Shown piece by piece: positions 25,424 to 34,491 of a stretch of DNA of 64,000 bases. The notes under the pieces were generated by a model that was not told the DNA's origin, searched no databases, and saw only the letters and a program-made list of their open reading frames with translations. The number at the start of each line of letters is the position of its first letter. Within the stretch, counting starts at the first letter, position 1. The DNA comes from Calothrix sp. PCC 7716. GTDB lineage: Bacteria; Cyanobacteriota; Cyanobacteriia; Cyanobacteriales; Nostocaceae. The stretch is from positions 6,018,580 through 6,082,579 of the forward strand of contig NZ_AP025018.1 in the NCBI RefSeq assembly GCF_019977735.1, written 5' to 3'. The translations under genes were made by a program, and so were the position numbers.

Positions 25424-27652
25424 ATGAATGACATTGCCAATTTAAAACGAGTTCTAGAAGTTGCTGCTACTGTTCCGGGAAACCGTGTGCGATTTCAATC
25501 AGCAGGTTTAATAAATGTAAGTAGCTGTAATGAAAAACCGCAGCTAGTATCTAATTGGCTTTGGGCTTTCATGCAGCTTAGTCCTATCGATAAACAAACT
25601 GTTCGCAGTAGTCCTGGTTTGTTTTTAGCTGATGTTACTGATGTAGTATACCGTGGCATGACTAGCGGTAGTCGGGGTAAACATTACATTTATTTTGCGG
25701 GAAGTGAATGGAACCAAGCAAGGATTGCAGCGAGAAAGCATTCGTTTACTTGGTGGGGTATTGACGACAGCACACCAGTAATTAATGTTGCTAGTCGTTT
25801 ATTGCCTGTACGTCCTGTTGATATGGCGATAGCTGGAATAGTAGATGATAATTTTATTAAATCACTATTAAATTTATTACAAGAACGTCCTGCTGTTATT
25901 CGTGGATATCCTAGTAGGATTTGTGAAGTTGCCGTGCGCTTGTTTTGTGAGAGAGTACCACCTGTTTTGGGTGTGATTTGCACAGGAGAAAATCTTTTTG
26001 ATTACCAAAAAGAACTTTTAGAAACAGTTTTCGGCGCCAATGTCATTGAAGAGTACGGGTGTCAGGAAACAGGAATTTCTGGAATGACTTGTCCTGAAGC
26101 TGGGCGCCTACATTTGGATACTAACCGTTGTTTATACGAAGTTATTGATGGTGAGTTGGTGACGACTGACCTTTTTAATTATGTAATGCCATTGGTAAGA
26201 TATAAATGTGGTGATATATTACAGTTGTATAACGAACCTTGTCCTTGCGGGCGTTCTGGTTTGACGGCAAAAGTTTTAGGGCGTATTGAAGATAAAATAC
26301 ATACTCTGGAAGGTATTAAATATCCAGGCGAAATTACAATGCCGTCTTTTGATAGTATTCTTAATTATCAAGTCGTGCGTCAAGATGACAAGATTGATAT
26401 TTGGTTGCAGCCAAAACCATCTATAGAGCTATTGCTGGAAGGTTTAGGTAATTGGGTAGATAATACCTTTGGTGAAGTCAACGTGCAAATTTTGTTAGAT
26501 GAGAGCAATTATAATCTACAAACAGAAGCCAAGAAACATAAAAACGAAGATAATCGTTGGATACGTACTATTACTGCTGGGCAATGGGCAGATTGGTTAA
26601 AGCAAGGTTGGTTGCCTTCGGGTAATCTCAATAAAACTGCTCAATTATTGCAGCAACTTATGAATCCAGCAGTTGTAATTAACTCTGGTTTACCTTCACA
26701 AACTCAAGCTTTATTACAAACAATTCTTGATAGTCCACATGACGAACCACAGTCAGAAAAAATTACAGCGCGCGTATTATTATTTGCCTGCAATTTTATA
26801 ACAGATACAGCAGAAATAAAATCGATTTACAATCAAGCATCACAAAGACTGCTTGCAGTAATAAGTTCTAATGATGTGGCATTAATTGACCTTTTAATAC
26901 CCAGTCTCTACCTAGATACTGACTTTGCTTGTAACATTTGGGCTAATTATTCTAAGAAAGCGCGTTTTAGTAAACTCGATGCATTTAGCATTCATAACTT
27001 GCTGTCTGCAATAGAAGCAGCAGCACAATTTGCACGCAAATCACGATTAACACCTATTGTAAAAAGTTTGCGCCCAATTGTATCTATCTTAATTGGTGAC
27101 TTAAACTTTTTTGCACCGAGATTTGGAATTTGGCTACTTGCCCATTGGTGTGAATTAATTCATGGACAAACAGTTACACCGATGGAAGTGTTACAAGCAT
27201 CATTATCTGATAGATTTGTAAATAATTGGCTGATGTGGCGCCAACAAATGCTAAAAGCTGGAAACGATATAGATATAAATATAGACTTGACTTTATCTAA
27301 ATTACGGTCAGTAGCAAAATCACCTCAAGAAAAAGCACGAGTGTATATAGAACAAGGTTATGGAATGCTTGTAATAAGGCGCCAGTTAGAACCATTACAA
27401 TGGCTAAAAGTAGTCAACCAAAACGCTGGCATATTAAATAATCAATCACCCAATCATGACATAGACCCAGTACCCTGGATACCCATAATACTATCTTTGG
27501 CACAAAGGTTGTTTGAAATAAACGAACCAGAGTTAGCATATCAATGCTTAGTCGCATCAGCAACTCCAAACTCTCGAACCTCAGCATTTGAGCGTTTAGC
27601 TTTTCAAGTCAATGATAAACAGTCGGTAATATTGGAATTGGACGCAAGATAG
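25424..27652 (+). CDS. Adenylate-forming (PaaK-like) enzyme with long C-terminal helical extension
   Basis: A 742-residue protein. The first ~340 residues resemble phenylacetate-CoA ligase/F390 synthetase-type ANL enzymes. VYRGMTSGSRGKHYIYF is the phosphate-binding loop, EEYGCQETGISGMTCPEAG the A5-like motif, and TTDLFNYVMPLVRYKCGD the A7 region. CPCGRSG near 262-268 is a Cys-rich turn common in this family. The C-terminal ~350 residues are Leu/Ala/Gln-rich helices I do not recognise. Residues such as the A10 Lys are not obvious. The substrate is unknown. Its place before three glycosyltransferases suggests a carbohydrate or secondary-metabolite pathway, by context only. Confidence 0.65.
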   Translation: MNDIANLKRVLEVAATVPGNRVRFQSAGLINVSSCNEKPQLVSNWLWAFMQLSPIDKQTVRSSPGLFLADVTDVVYRGMTSGSRGKHYIYFAGSEWNQARIAARKHSFTWWGIDDSTPVINVASRLLPVRPVDMAIAGIVDDNFIKSLLNLLQERPAVIRGYPSRICEVAVRLFCERVPPVLGVICTGENLFDYQKELLETVFGANVIEEYGCQETGISGMTCPEAGRLHLDTNRCLYEVIDGELVTTDLFNYVMPLVRYKCGDILQLYNEPCPCGRSGLTAKVLGRIEDKIHTLEGIKYPGEITMPSFDSILNYQVVRQDDKIDIWLQPKPSIELLLEGLGNWVDNTFGEVNVQILLDESNYNLQTEAKKHKNEDNRWIRTITAGQWADWLKQGWLPSGNLNKTAQLLQQLMNPAVVINSGLPSQTQALLQTILDSPHDEPQSEKITARVLLFACNFITDTAEIKSIYNQASQRLLAVISSNDVALIDLLIPSLYLDTDFACNIWANYSKKARFSKLDAFSIHNLLSAIEAAAQFARKSRLTPIVKSLRPIVSILIGDLNFFAPRFGIWLLAHWCELIHGQTVTPMEVLQASLSDRFVNNWLMWRQQMLKAGNDIDINIDLTLSKLRSVAKSPQEKARVYIEQGYGMLVIRRQLEPLQWLKVVNQNAGILNNQSPNHDIDPVPWIPIILSLAQRLFEINEPELAYQCLVASATPNSRTSAFERLAFQVNDKQSVILELDAR

Positions 27653-27701
27653 ACATTTATACTAAAATAAATAAGGTAATTCAATAAGCGAGCATAAGTC
27701 A

Positions 27702-27863
27702 ATGCAGCAAATCGACGTTGATGGACGTATAAACGAGAATGGGGAAAAAATTGATATTAATGCGGTTCGCACTATTTGTAACAAAATTAGAAATTTACCC
27801 ATTATTGATAGCAGAACTCCTGATGAAATTATTGGCTATAACGAGTTTGGAATCCCAGAATAA
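27702..27863 (+). CDS. Small orphan antitoxin-like protein
   Basis: A 53-residue protein from ATG 27702 to TAA 27861. The ending LPIIDSRTPDEIIGYNEFGIPE matches the 'LPVLDNRTPDEILGYDE-GLP' C terminus common to cyanobacterial type II antitoxins, which normally precede a PIN toxin gene. Here the next gene is a glycosyltransferase and no PIN frame follows. This makes it an orphan. Confidence 0.65.
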   Translation: MQQIDVDGRINENGEKIDINAVRTICNKIRNLPIIDSRTPDEIIGYNEFGIPE

Positions 27864-27908
27864 TGGTTATCGGCATGTATAAGTGATTTAATTTGTGTAA
27901 GCTTACTT

Positions 27909-29363
27909 ATGAACACTACAATTATACTCATCATCGACCCAATACAAAATGAATATTATATAACCCAACTTGCGGAAAATTATCCTGATGCTTGTATAGA
28001 AATTTTACCAATACAGGCAGATGTTGTTTCTTTATTAAATACCATAGATACTGATATTATTGGTTATATTCCAACAAAAGCTACTCCTATACCGTTGCTA
28101 CCAGAAAACATAGCATTTCCCTTTATTGCTGCTTGTCCTCCAGATGTGAATTTACCTGCTGAAACAGCAAAAAAAATTGAGGTAGAGGCAATAGCTTGGA
28201 TGGCTTCTACTAGTATTATAAAGTTAATACAGCAAGAACTTTATGAATTAGACAATTGGACAATTTTAAATATAGCCAACATTTTAGAAAGTAAGTGTAT
28301 ATTTTTCCATTGGGCTGGCTTTAAAGCAACACGTAATATTGTATTCAAAGCGGGTTATAATTTTACTTTTGAACAAACATCAAAGTTTTTAAGATTCTAC
28401 CCTACGGGAAAAGCTCCGCTTTACTTTCCTCAGCATGACAAGAGATGCTTCGTTCCTCAGCATGACAAGAGATGCTTCGTTCCTCAGCATGACAAGAGAT
28501 GCTTCGTTCCTCAGCATGACAAGGGATGCTTCGTTCCTCAGCATGACAAGAGTGCTTCATACTCTTCTTTAAGTCTTAATTCTAAAATTCTTGCTATTGT
28601 CCCTCATTACCATTGTGAAAAGTGGTTACGTCGCTGTTTACAGTCTTTGTGTTATCAAACCCGTCCACTAGATGGTATTGTGGTTGTGGATGATGGTTCT
28701 GGTAATCCTCCTGTAGCAATTGTTGAGGAATTTGCCAATGTTACTCTTATGGCATCATCAGAAAATGTTGGCCCTTACCGACTTGTTCAGCAAGTAATTG
28801 AAGAAACTAATTACGATGCTTATATGTTTCAAGATGCGGATGACTGGTCTAGTTATGACCGTCTTTCAAGACTTTTGCAAGCTGCTGTGGCAACTGGGTC
28901 GCACTTAGTGGGTACACAGGAATTTCGAGTTTATGAAAAAGAATGTTTTTTACATCCGGTTTGCTATCCTTTGGATGTAAATTTGGCGTTAGCTGAAAAA
29001 CCAGGACATGGTTTACTTCATCCTACTAGTTTAGTAACGCGCGAATTGGTGTTGCAATTGGGAGGTTTTGCCACTGGGTTAAAGTTTGGTGGTGATACAG
29101 AGTTTTTATTAAGAGCGGCAATGGTTACTAGAGTTATTAATGTACCTTACTATTGTTATTTCCGCTCCTTACGAGCAGGTTCTCTAACTACTAACGCTGA
29201 TACGGGGTTAGATTCTCCTGCACGTAAGTCATTGTTAACTACTTTGAAAGCGCGTGCTTATGCAAATTATACGGCAATTAAAGAAGGAAAACCTTTATGT
29301 CTGACTCCTTTGATAAAAGAGGCGCCTATCAAGTTAACTTATGTAACAGGTCCAGGTTTATAA
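27909..29363 (+). CDS. Family 2 glycosyltransferase with repeat-derived linker
   Basis: A 484-residue protein. Residues 1-173 are an unrecognised N-terminal domain. Residues 174-216 are five near-identical PQHDKRCFV repeats. Residues about 228-470 are a GT-A glycosyltransferase: ILAIVPHYHCEKWLRRCLQS, GIVVVDDGSG, MFQDADDW as the metal-binding DxD, and GGDTEFLLRAAM in the acceptor part. The repeats are encoded by a 27-bp tandem array whose unit is the right half of a dispersed MITE-like repeat also found at 36627-36652. The donor and acceptor are unknown. It is the first of three consecutive GT-A genes. Confidence 0.75.
   Translation: MNTTIILIIDPIQNEYYITQLAENYPDACIEILPIQADVVSLLNTIDTDIIGYIPTKATPIPLLPENIAFPFIAACPPDVNLPAETAKKIEVEAIAWMASTSIIKLIQQELYELDNWTILNIANILESKCIFFHWAGFKATRNIVFKAGYNFTFEQTSKFLRFYPTGKAPLYFPQHDKRCFVPQHDKRCFVPQHDKRCFVPQHDKGCFVPQHDKSASYSSLSLNSKILAIVPHYHCEKWLRRCLQSLCYQTRPLDGIVVVDDGSGNPPVAIVEEFANVTLMASSENVGPYRLVQQVIEETNYDAYMFQDADDWSSYDRLSRLLQAAVATGSHLVGTQEFRVYEKECFLHPVCYPLDVNLALAEKPGHGLLHPTSLVTRELVLQLGGFATGLKFGGDTEFLLRAAMVTRVINVPYYCYFRSLRAGSLTTNADTGLDSPARKSLLTTLKARAYANYTAIKEGKPLCLTPLIKEAPIKLTYVTGPGL
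28428..28556 (+). repeat. Five 27-bp tandem repeats in frame within a glycosyltransferase gene
   Basis: CCTCAGCATGACAAG starts at 28428, 28455, 28482, 28509 and 28536, always 27 bases apart. The units encode PQHDKRCFV. The last unit loses a base pair of the pattern (AGAGTGCTTC). The same 26-base core lies between genes at 36627-36652. Confidence 0.92.
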
Positions 29364-29388
29364 TATAGAATCTCTCTAGAGCTAAAAG

Positions 29389-30234
29389 ATGGGAACACAA
29401 GTTAACTTAGAGGTAATTATTCCAGTCAAAGACCGCTTTGAAGTAATTCAATGTGTTCAATCGCTTAAAGTTGTTGAGCTAATTAGTAAAATCATTATTT
29501 GTGATGGTGGTTCTACAGATGTAAATTGTATAAAATCACTTCAGAGTTTAAAAAATCAAGATAAAGTAGAGGTTTTGTGTTTTCCTGAAATAGGATTCAA
29601 TAAGTCGAGATTAATAAATAAAGGTATATTTCACTCGCAGGCTGAGTTTTTGCTAATATCTGATGCTGATATTATTTGGAACCAAGCTGCTTTACATACA
29701 ATGTTAAATTTTGTAACAGCAGGTAGTAACAGAGTATGTTACATCAAAAGCGTCGAGGAAACTCATCCTACAAATACAATTGCCTTAAAACGCGATGCTT
29801 ACACTTACAAAATTCGTGTTGAACAAAATAATGCTTTTATTGATATCGTATTATATAATCATAAAAATAATAGTCGTCCTGGTTGTGGGTTAATTTGTGT
29901 AAAAAGAAATACACTGCTTACTTTAGGTGGTTATAAGGAAATTTTTACAGGATGGGGTTGGGAAGACCAAGATTTATTAATGCGTGCGTTACTTCTAGAA
30001 ATGCAAATTTTTGCAACAGGCAAGGTAATACATCTTTCTCATTCAGACGAAGTACGTAATAAGCATAACGGTAACTTGGCGCCAAGTCAAAGTCGTAATT
30101 TCAATATTATCTCTTGCTCACAGTCATTGTCTAATGGAGTGTTGACTGGAGACTTACCGATAAAGATAGAAAAAGCAACTAAGTATCAGCAGATTTTTGT
30201 CCAGTTACCCTTTACATGTATAGACAATGAATAA
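29389..30234 (+). CDS. GT-A glycosyltransferase (galactosyltransferase-type C terminus)
   Basis: A 281-residue protein. It starts LEVIIPVKDRFEVIQCVQSL, then IIICDGGSTD and FLLISDADIIW with the DxD-type metal site. GGYKEIFTGWGWEDQDLLMRAL is the 'GWGxED' acceptor/catalytic motif of Glyco_transf_7C/chondroitin synthase-like enzymes, and HLSHSDEVRNKHN follows. It begins 25 bases after the previous glycosyltransferase and overlaps the next gene by 8 bases. The protein is soluble. The sugar is unknown. Confidence 0.78.
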   Translation: MGTQVNLEVIIPVKDRFEVIQCVQSLKVVELISKIIICDGGSTDVNCIKSLQSLKNQDKVEVLCFPEIGFNKSRLINKGIFHSQAEFLLISDADIIWNQAALHTMLNFVTAGSNRVCYIKSVEETHPTNTIALKRDAYTYKIRVEQNNAFIDIVLYNHKNNSRPGCGLICVKRNTLLTLGGYKEIFTGWGWEDQDLLMRALLLEMQIFATGKVIHLSHSDEVRNKHNGNLAPSQSRNFNIISCSQSLSNGVLTGDLPIKIEKATKYQQIFVQLPFTCIDNE

Positions 30235-30994
30235 TAATGTTAAATTATCTTTGATAGTGACTTATAGACAAAGAGAAAATCATTTAAAAAGTTTGATGAA
30301 ATGGTGGGAAACAGATAGAGCAAAGAAAATATGTGATTTATGTGAAATCATACTTGTTGAAGTTGATGTATTACCTTCCAAATTTATTCAAAAATATTTG
30401 TATAAAGATAATTTTCAATATTTACATCTAGATGATGGTGGTTTATTTCATAAAACCAAAGCGTTAAATATGGGTTTATTACACTCTCAAGGTCAGTATA
30501 TAGCTGCCTTTGATGTTGATTTAATTCCTATTTCAGATACTTTATTAAAGCATTTAGAAATGGCGCAATTATCTCCACAATTATTAATAACGGGATATCG
30601 AGTTATGTCAGATTTAGAAATGATAGATGAGTTTAATACTTCTATCGATTTTTCTAGTAATATTATTACAAATACATATGTGGCGCCTGAAGATAAAGAA
30701 ACTGCACTGTGGAAACATTTAATTCGTAAAGAAAGATTTGGAGTTGTACCTTTATTTGAGAGACAGCGACTTTTAGAAATTGGTGGTTGGGATGAAAAGT
30801 TTATTGGGTGGGGAGGAGAAGACCAAGATATTATCGAGAGGTATCTTGAGTCAGGAAGATACCTTTGCCGTTCTCCAGAACTAGTTTATTTACATTTATC
30901 CCATCCTCCCAACCCAGGATGGAATGAACCACACTTAGTAGAAGAAAATCGAAAACATTATTACAACAAAATGCAATCGAGAAATAATATGTAG
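30227..30994 (+). CDS. GT-A glycosyltransferase, paralogue of the preceding gene
   Basis: A 255-residue protein. It shows KLSLIVTYRQRENHLKSLMKWW, AAFDVDLIPISDTLL (DxD) and IGGWDEKFIGWGGEDQDIIERYLESG, the 'GWGxED' motif, and ends with VYLHLSHPPNPGWNEPH. It is the same family as the gene upstream and overlaps it by 8 bases, so the two are likely made together. They may add alternating sugars to one chain (inference). Confidence 0.78.
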   Translation: MNNNVKLSLIVTYRQRENHLKSLMKWWETDRAKKICDLCEIILVEVDVLPSKFIQKYLYKDNFQYLHLDDGGLFHKTKALNMGLLHSQGQYIAAFDVDLIPISDTLLKHLEMAQLSPQLLITGYRVMSDLEMIDEFNTSIDFSSNIITNTYVAPEDKETALWKHLIRKERFGVVPLFERQRLLEIGGWDEKFIGWGGEDQDIIERYLESGRYLCRSPELVYLHLSHPPNPGWNEPHLVEENRKHYYNKMQSRNNM

Positions 30995-31039
30995 GTGAGG
31001 CATAGCCCTACTTACACATACTGCATATACTACACATAT

Positions 31040-32449
31040 CTATATGTTATCTAAATTTGGGCGCCTCAGTATCCAAGGTTGTGCAGTTTCAAGTTGTGCA
31101 GCAAGACGAATTAAAGTAGATTCAGCAGCAGGTTTACCTACAAACTGTACACTCATTGGTAAGCCTTTACTATCAAACCCAACAGGAATTGCAATAGCAG
31201 GTTGTCCGGTTGCGTTAGCAGGTGGACAAGGTGCGACCCACTGAACAATATTTTCAAAGATATCTTCAGGACTCAAATGTGACCATTCACCAACACGGAT
31301 GGGAGAATGTAGGAAAACAGGCATTAATAAAACATCGAAGTTATCGAAAAAGCTAACAATTTGCCGCGATACAATTTGCATCTTAGCAACAGCTTTGAGA
31401 TAATCAATTGCACTATCTGTCTTTGACATTAACCAACGGTTCACAGGTTGCAGCATTTCAGGAGGAATACCACCTGCGGCTACACCGTTACGCCATATAA
31501 TCTGGAATGGTTCAATTAAACCGCTAAAGTCAGGACATTTTTCTTCAACAGTGTGTCCCAAGTCTTCGAGCAACTTAACTGTTTGTAAAACAGCTTGTTT
31601 ACAAGTTGCATCTGCTTCACCAATAGGTAAAAACTTTGTAGAGTAAGCTATGCGTAAATGACCAGGTTGTTGTAAACTTGCTTCAAGAAATGAACATTCG
31701 GGACTTGGCAAATAATAAGGGTCACCTGCAACATTACCCGACATTACATCAAGAAGTGCTGCTGCATCTGCAACTGTTCGACCAATCGGCCCATTTGTGG
31801 CAATACCATTAAATTTATCACCAGCTGGGCCTGGTGATACTCTACCGCGCGATGGTTTTATACCGAATAATCCACAGCAAGCAGCAGGTCCACGAATTGA
31901 ACCACCTCCATCTGAACCTTGTGCAATTGGAGATAACCCCGCAGCTACAGCAGCAGCGGCGCCACCACTCGACCCTCCAGGAGTATACTCAAGATTCCAC
32001 GGGTTACGTGAAGGAGGAAAACCCGTAGGTTCGGTGTAAGGAAATGAACCTAACTCAGACGTAGCAGTTTTACCAAGAATAATAAACCCAGCTTGTTTAA
32101 TCTTGGCTATAGCAACATCATCATATTCGGGGATGTTATTTATTAATGCTTTAGTTCCGTAAGTACAGGGTATACCAGCAACTGAGTTGAGGTCTTTAGT
32201 TGAAATTGGCACACCAAAAAATGGAGGCAAATTAGTAGCATTTACTAAAGTTTCTGTTTTAACCTTGGCATCAGCGATTGCTTGCTCTGCCATAACTGTA
32301 AAATAACTTCCAATTTTAGGATTTAAACGCTCAATCCTCTCTAAGTATATATTTACTAGCTCTAATGGCGATACTTGGCGCCGACGAACTAAGTCCGCCA
32401 TCTCAAGTGCCGGAGTAAAAGCCAAATCTAATGCATTAATCGTTACCAT
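31040..32449 (-). CDS. Amidase signature family hydrolase
   Basis: A 469-residue amidase. The Ser-cisSer-Lys triad is visible: K85 in PISTKDLNSV, S160 in GGSSGG and S184 in SDGGGSIRGPA, with the 75- and 24-residue spacings known from FAAH. The family hydrolyses amide bonds in small amides, acyl amides or, as GatA, supports Gln-tRNA formation. A lone gene with no GatB or GatC beside it and a variable C-terminal half argue for a stand-alone amidase. It is transcribed opposite to the upstream glycosyltransferases and converges with them. Confidence 0.85.
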   Translation of the reverse strand: MVTINALDLAFTPALEMADLVRRRQVSPLELVNIYLERIERLNPKIGSYFTVMAEQAIADAKVKTETLVNATNLPPFFGVPISTKDLNSVAGIPCTYGTKALINNIPEYDDVAIAKIKQAGFIILGKTATSELGSFPYTEPTGFPPSRNPWNLEYTPGGSSGGAAAAVAAGLSPIAQGSDGGGSIRGPAACCGLFGIKPSRGRVSPGPAGDKFNGIATNGPIGRTVADAAALLDVMSGNVAGDPYYLPSPECSFLEASLQQPGHLRIAYSTKFLPIGEADATCKQAVLQTVKLLEDLGHTVEEKCPDFSGLIEPFQIIWRNGVAAGGIPPEMLQPVNRWLMSKTDSAIDYLKAVAKMQIVSRQIVSFFDNFDVLLMPVFLHSPIRVGEWSHLSPEDIFENIVQWVAPCPPANATGQPAIAIPVGFDSKGLPMSVQFVGKPAAESTLIRLAAQLETAQPWILRRPNLDNI

Positions 32450-32969
32450 ATAACCGACGCGCAGGCCCTTGCTTGTATCTAAAAATTGATACTTATTTGT
32501 GTAAGACTCCCATTCTAATCGAAGTTATTGATTTGCATACCTTATCTTGTGAAGAACCATCACAAAATTTATTGCTTATGTAGCACAGGCATCTTGCCTG
32601 TGTTCTAATGTATTTTTTATTACCATCGTGTCCGAGGTAGTAACGGCGCCAGTTGAGCAAAACACGCAAACAGTACTACTGGTTAAGCGAACCAGTAGTA
32701 CCAATAATGGTGTTAATCCGCGCTCTAGTAGAGACGTGATTAATCACGCCTCTACTTTTGCAAATCTGACACGGCTGCTATATAACCATAAAAAGTACTA
32801 CTGGTTAAGTAAACCAGTAGTACCAATAGCGGCGCCAGCGATTGCTTTCTATCATTGATTATGATGGGTTAATAGGAATGAACCACGCTCCAAAACGCTC
32901 GTAAACAAAGGAAAATCTGAAGATTTTTTGCACAGGCGCTTTGACTCGTGCTACATTGACCTAGCAAAA
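32450..32969. repeat. Gene-free spacer with nested dispersed hairpins
   Basis: No supported gene in 520 bases. It holds CACAGGCATCTTGCCTGTG near 32584, two copies of ACTACTGGTT/AACCAGTAGT inverted pairs at about 32676-32705 and 32796-32825, and a GTAGAGACGTGATTAATCACGCC palindrome-type repeat near 32730 between them. This looks like accumulated dispersed repeats. Confidence 0.65.
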
Positions 32970-34325
32970 TTATTCGTTCATTTCTTTTAATGTTGCTAGT
33001 GCAGAAGGAGACAAACGACTGAGGTAGCGGAATATCCAGTATTTAAAGATGGTGTCAAGTACAACAGGAAAGGTCGCAATAAATAGGAATATGGCACTAC
33101 GGTTAGGAGGTAGACCTAAATGTTCTGCCATTCCTTCTAATAAAATTTCCCAACCGTGGGGAGAGTGGAAACCTACAAATATATCGGTAAATAGAATAAT
33201 TAAGAATGCTTTAGCACTATCGCTTAAACCATAAACGACATCATCTATAAATGCTTTTAGTATTACAATTTCGCGCTTACTGGTAGCAACTACGACTGCG
33301 AAGGCAACGAGTGAGAACATATCAGCGAAGATGTTACTAATTGCATTGTTGCTTTTATGTCGAAATTCTTCTGCTATTTCGATGGCTTTTTCTTTGACTT
33401 GTTCTCCTATCTTTTCTGGAGTTAGAGTCGGCGCCTTCAATATCAAACTTTCAAACTTCAGCCCACGTTCGTAAATTTTTAGTTCCTGTAGCGCTTTATC
33501 TTCCATCTCGGAATTGATAAATATATTCGGGTTATTTTCACCCCGCACACGCTCAACTATTGGACTGACTAAAAACTGTTTAGTTAGTAAATGCGTTATC
33601 AATGGTATAACTGCTAACATTACTAAAAATTTTACCGAAGCTTGAGTTCGTCTTCGTGAGACTCTAAAATTCTGTACATATTTTTCTTCAGCTTCGGGTG
33701 CAAAATCATCTCTTAGGCGATTAAAAGTTCTTCCTATAGACCGTGGTAAAATTCCACTTTTGTGAGATACAGGCTTGACGCGCATACTTTCAACATCCTT
33801 ATCTTGCGCTGTTTGCACTTTGATGGGTGGTTGAATCACTTGTTGACGCTCAATTTGTGATACTTGGTTATTAATATTTGTCTTGTTTGTATTGTTTATA
33901 TTATTTGTAGTATCTACTGTAACAATTGCGCTAGATGCTAATAATTCATCATCTTGAAGATACTTGGCGATAATTTCGTCAATATACTTTAGTTTTTCTA
34001 ATATTTCTTGATTAGATAATTTTATCAATGAGCGACTTAATCTAAACTCAGCAAGTCGAAATTTGACAATATTTAAATTAGTATTTAAGGCTGACTGCCA
34101 GTAATTCATCACACTAATGGAATAATTAGCAGATTCCGAAGATATTTTATTGCCGCTAAATTGTTCAATTTCGATTTCTCGTATAATTGTAGCTGCTTTA
34201 TATGCATCGTTTAAGGCGCGCTCTGGAGTATCGGTAAACCATGCGAAGGAATAACGCCAAAAGTTTATTATCTTATGGCGTAAAGAGCTTGTACTTTTTG
34301 CCATCGAAGAAGACTTCAACGCCAT
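32970..34325 (-). CDS. pcxA: Proton extrusion protein PcxA (CemA/CotA family)
   Basis: A 451-residue inner-membrane protein. A soluble N-terminal part (YSFAWFTDTPERALNDAYKAA; NYWQSALNTNLNIVKFRLAE) is followed by four hydrophobic segments: KFLVMLAVIPLITHLLT; NIFADMFSLVAFAVVVAT; AFLIILFTDIFVGFHSPHGW; and IFLFIATFPVVLDTIFKYWI. The FHSPHGWE motif and the ending FRYLSRLSPSALATLKEMNE are characteristic. PcxA supports light-dependent Na+-stimulated proton extrusion and inorganic carbon uptake in cyanobacteria. A carbonic anhydrase gene lies just upstream on the same strand, which suits an inorganic-carbon role. Length is close to known PcxA. Confidence 0.92.
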   Translation of the reverse strand: MALKSSSMAKSTSSLRHKIINFWRYSFAWFTDTPERALNDAYKAATIIREIEIEQFSGNKISSESANYSISVMNYWQSALNTNLNIVKFRLAEFRLSRSLIKLSNQEILEKLKYIDEIIAKYLQDDELLASSAIVTVDTTNNINNTNKTNINNQVSQIERQQVIQPPIKVQTAQDKDVESMRVKPVSHKSGILPRSIGRTFNRLRDDFAPEAEEKYVQNFRVSRRRTQASVKFLVMLAVIPLITHLLTKQFLVSPIVERVRGENNPNIFINSEMEDKALQELKIYERGLKFESLILKAPTLTPEKIGEQVKEKAIEIAEEFRHKSNNAISNIFADMFSLVAFAVVVATSKREIVILKAFIDDVVYGLSDSAKAFLIILFTDIFVGFHSPHGWEILLEGMAEHLGLPPNRSAIFLFIATFPVVLDTIFKYWIFRYLSRLSPSALATLKEMNE

Positions 34326-34491
34326 AATAATATACTGCTTCTATATTGTTAACTTATATGGTAGCTACTATTGTAGAACATACTATTTTATTTTTGTAAA
34401 AATAATTGCCAATGGGTAATATAATTTTGTTTGCCCATTAGCATAATATTGTACTTAACTTAACACTTAAGTATATGTTTTTGTGTACGAT

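Noticed and set aside
28428-28556. Possible CRISPR array (regular 27-bp period)
   Set aside because: There are no unique spacers; units are adjacent and code in frame within a glycosyltransferase.
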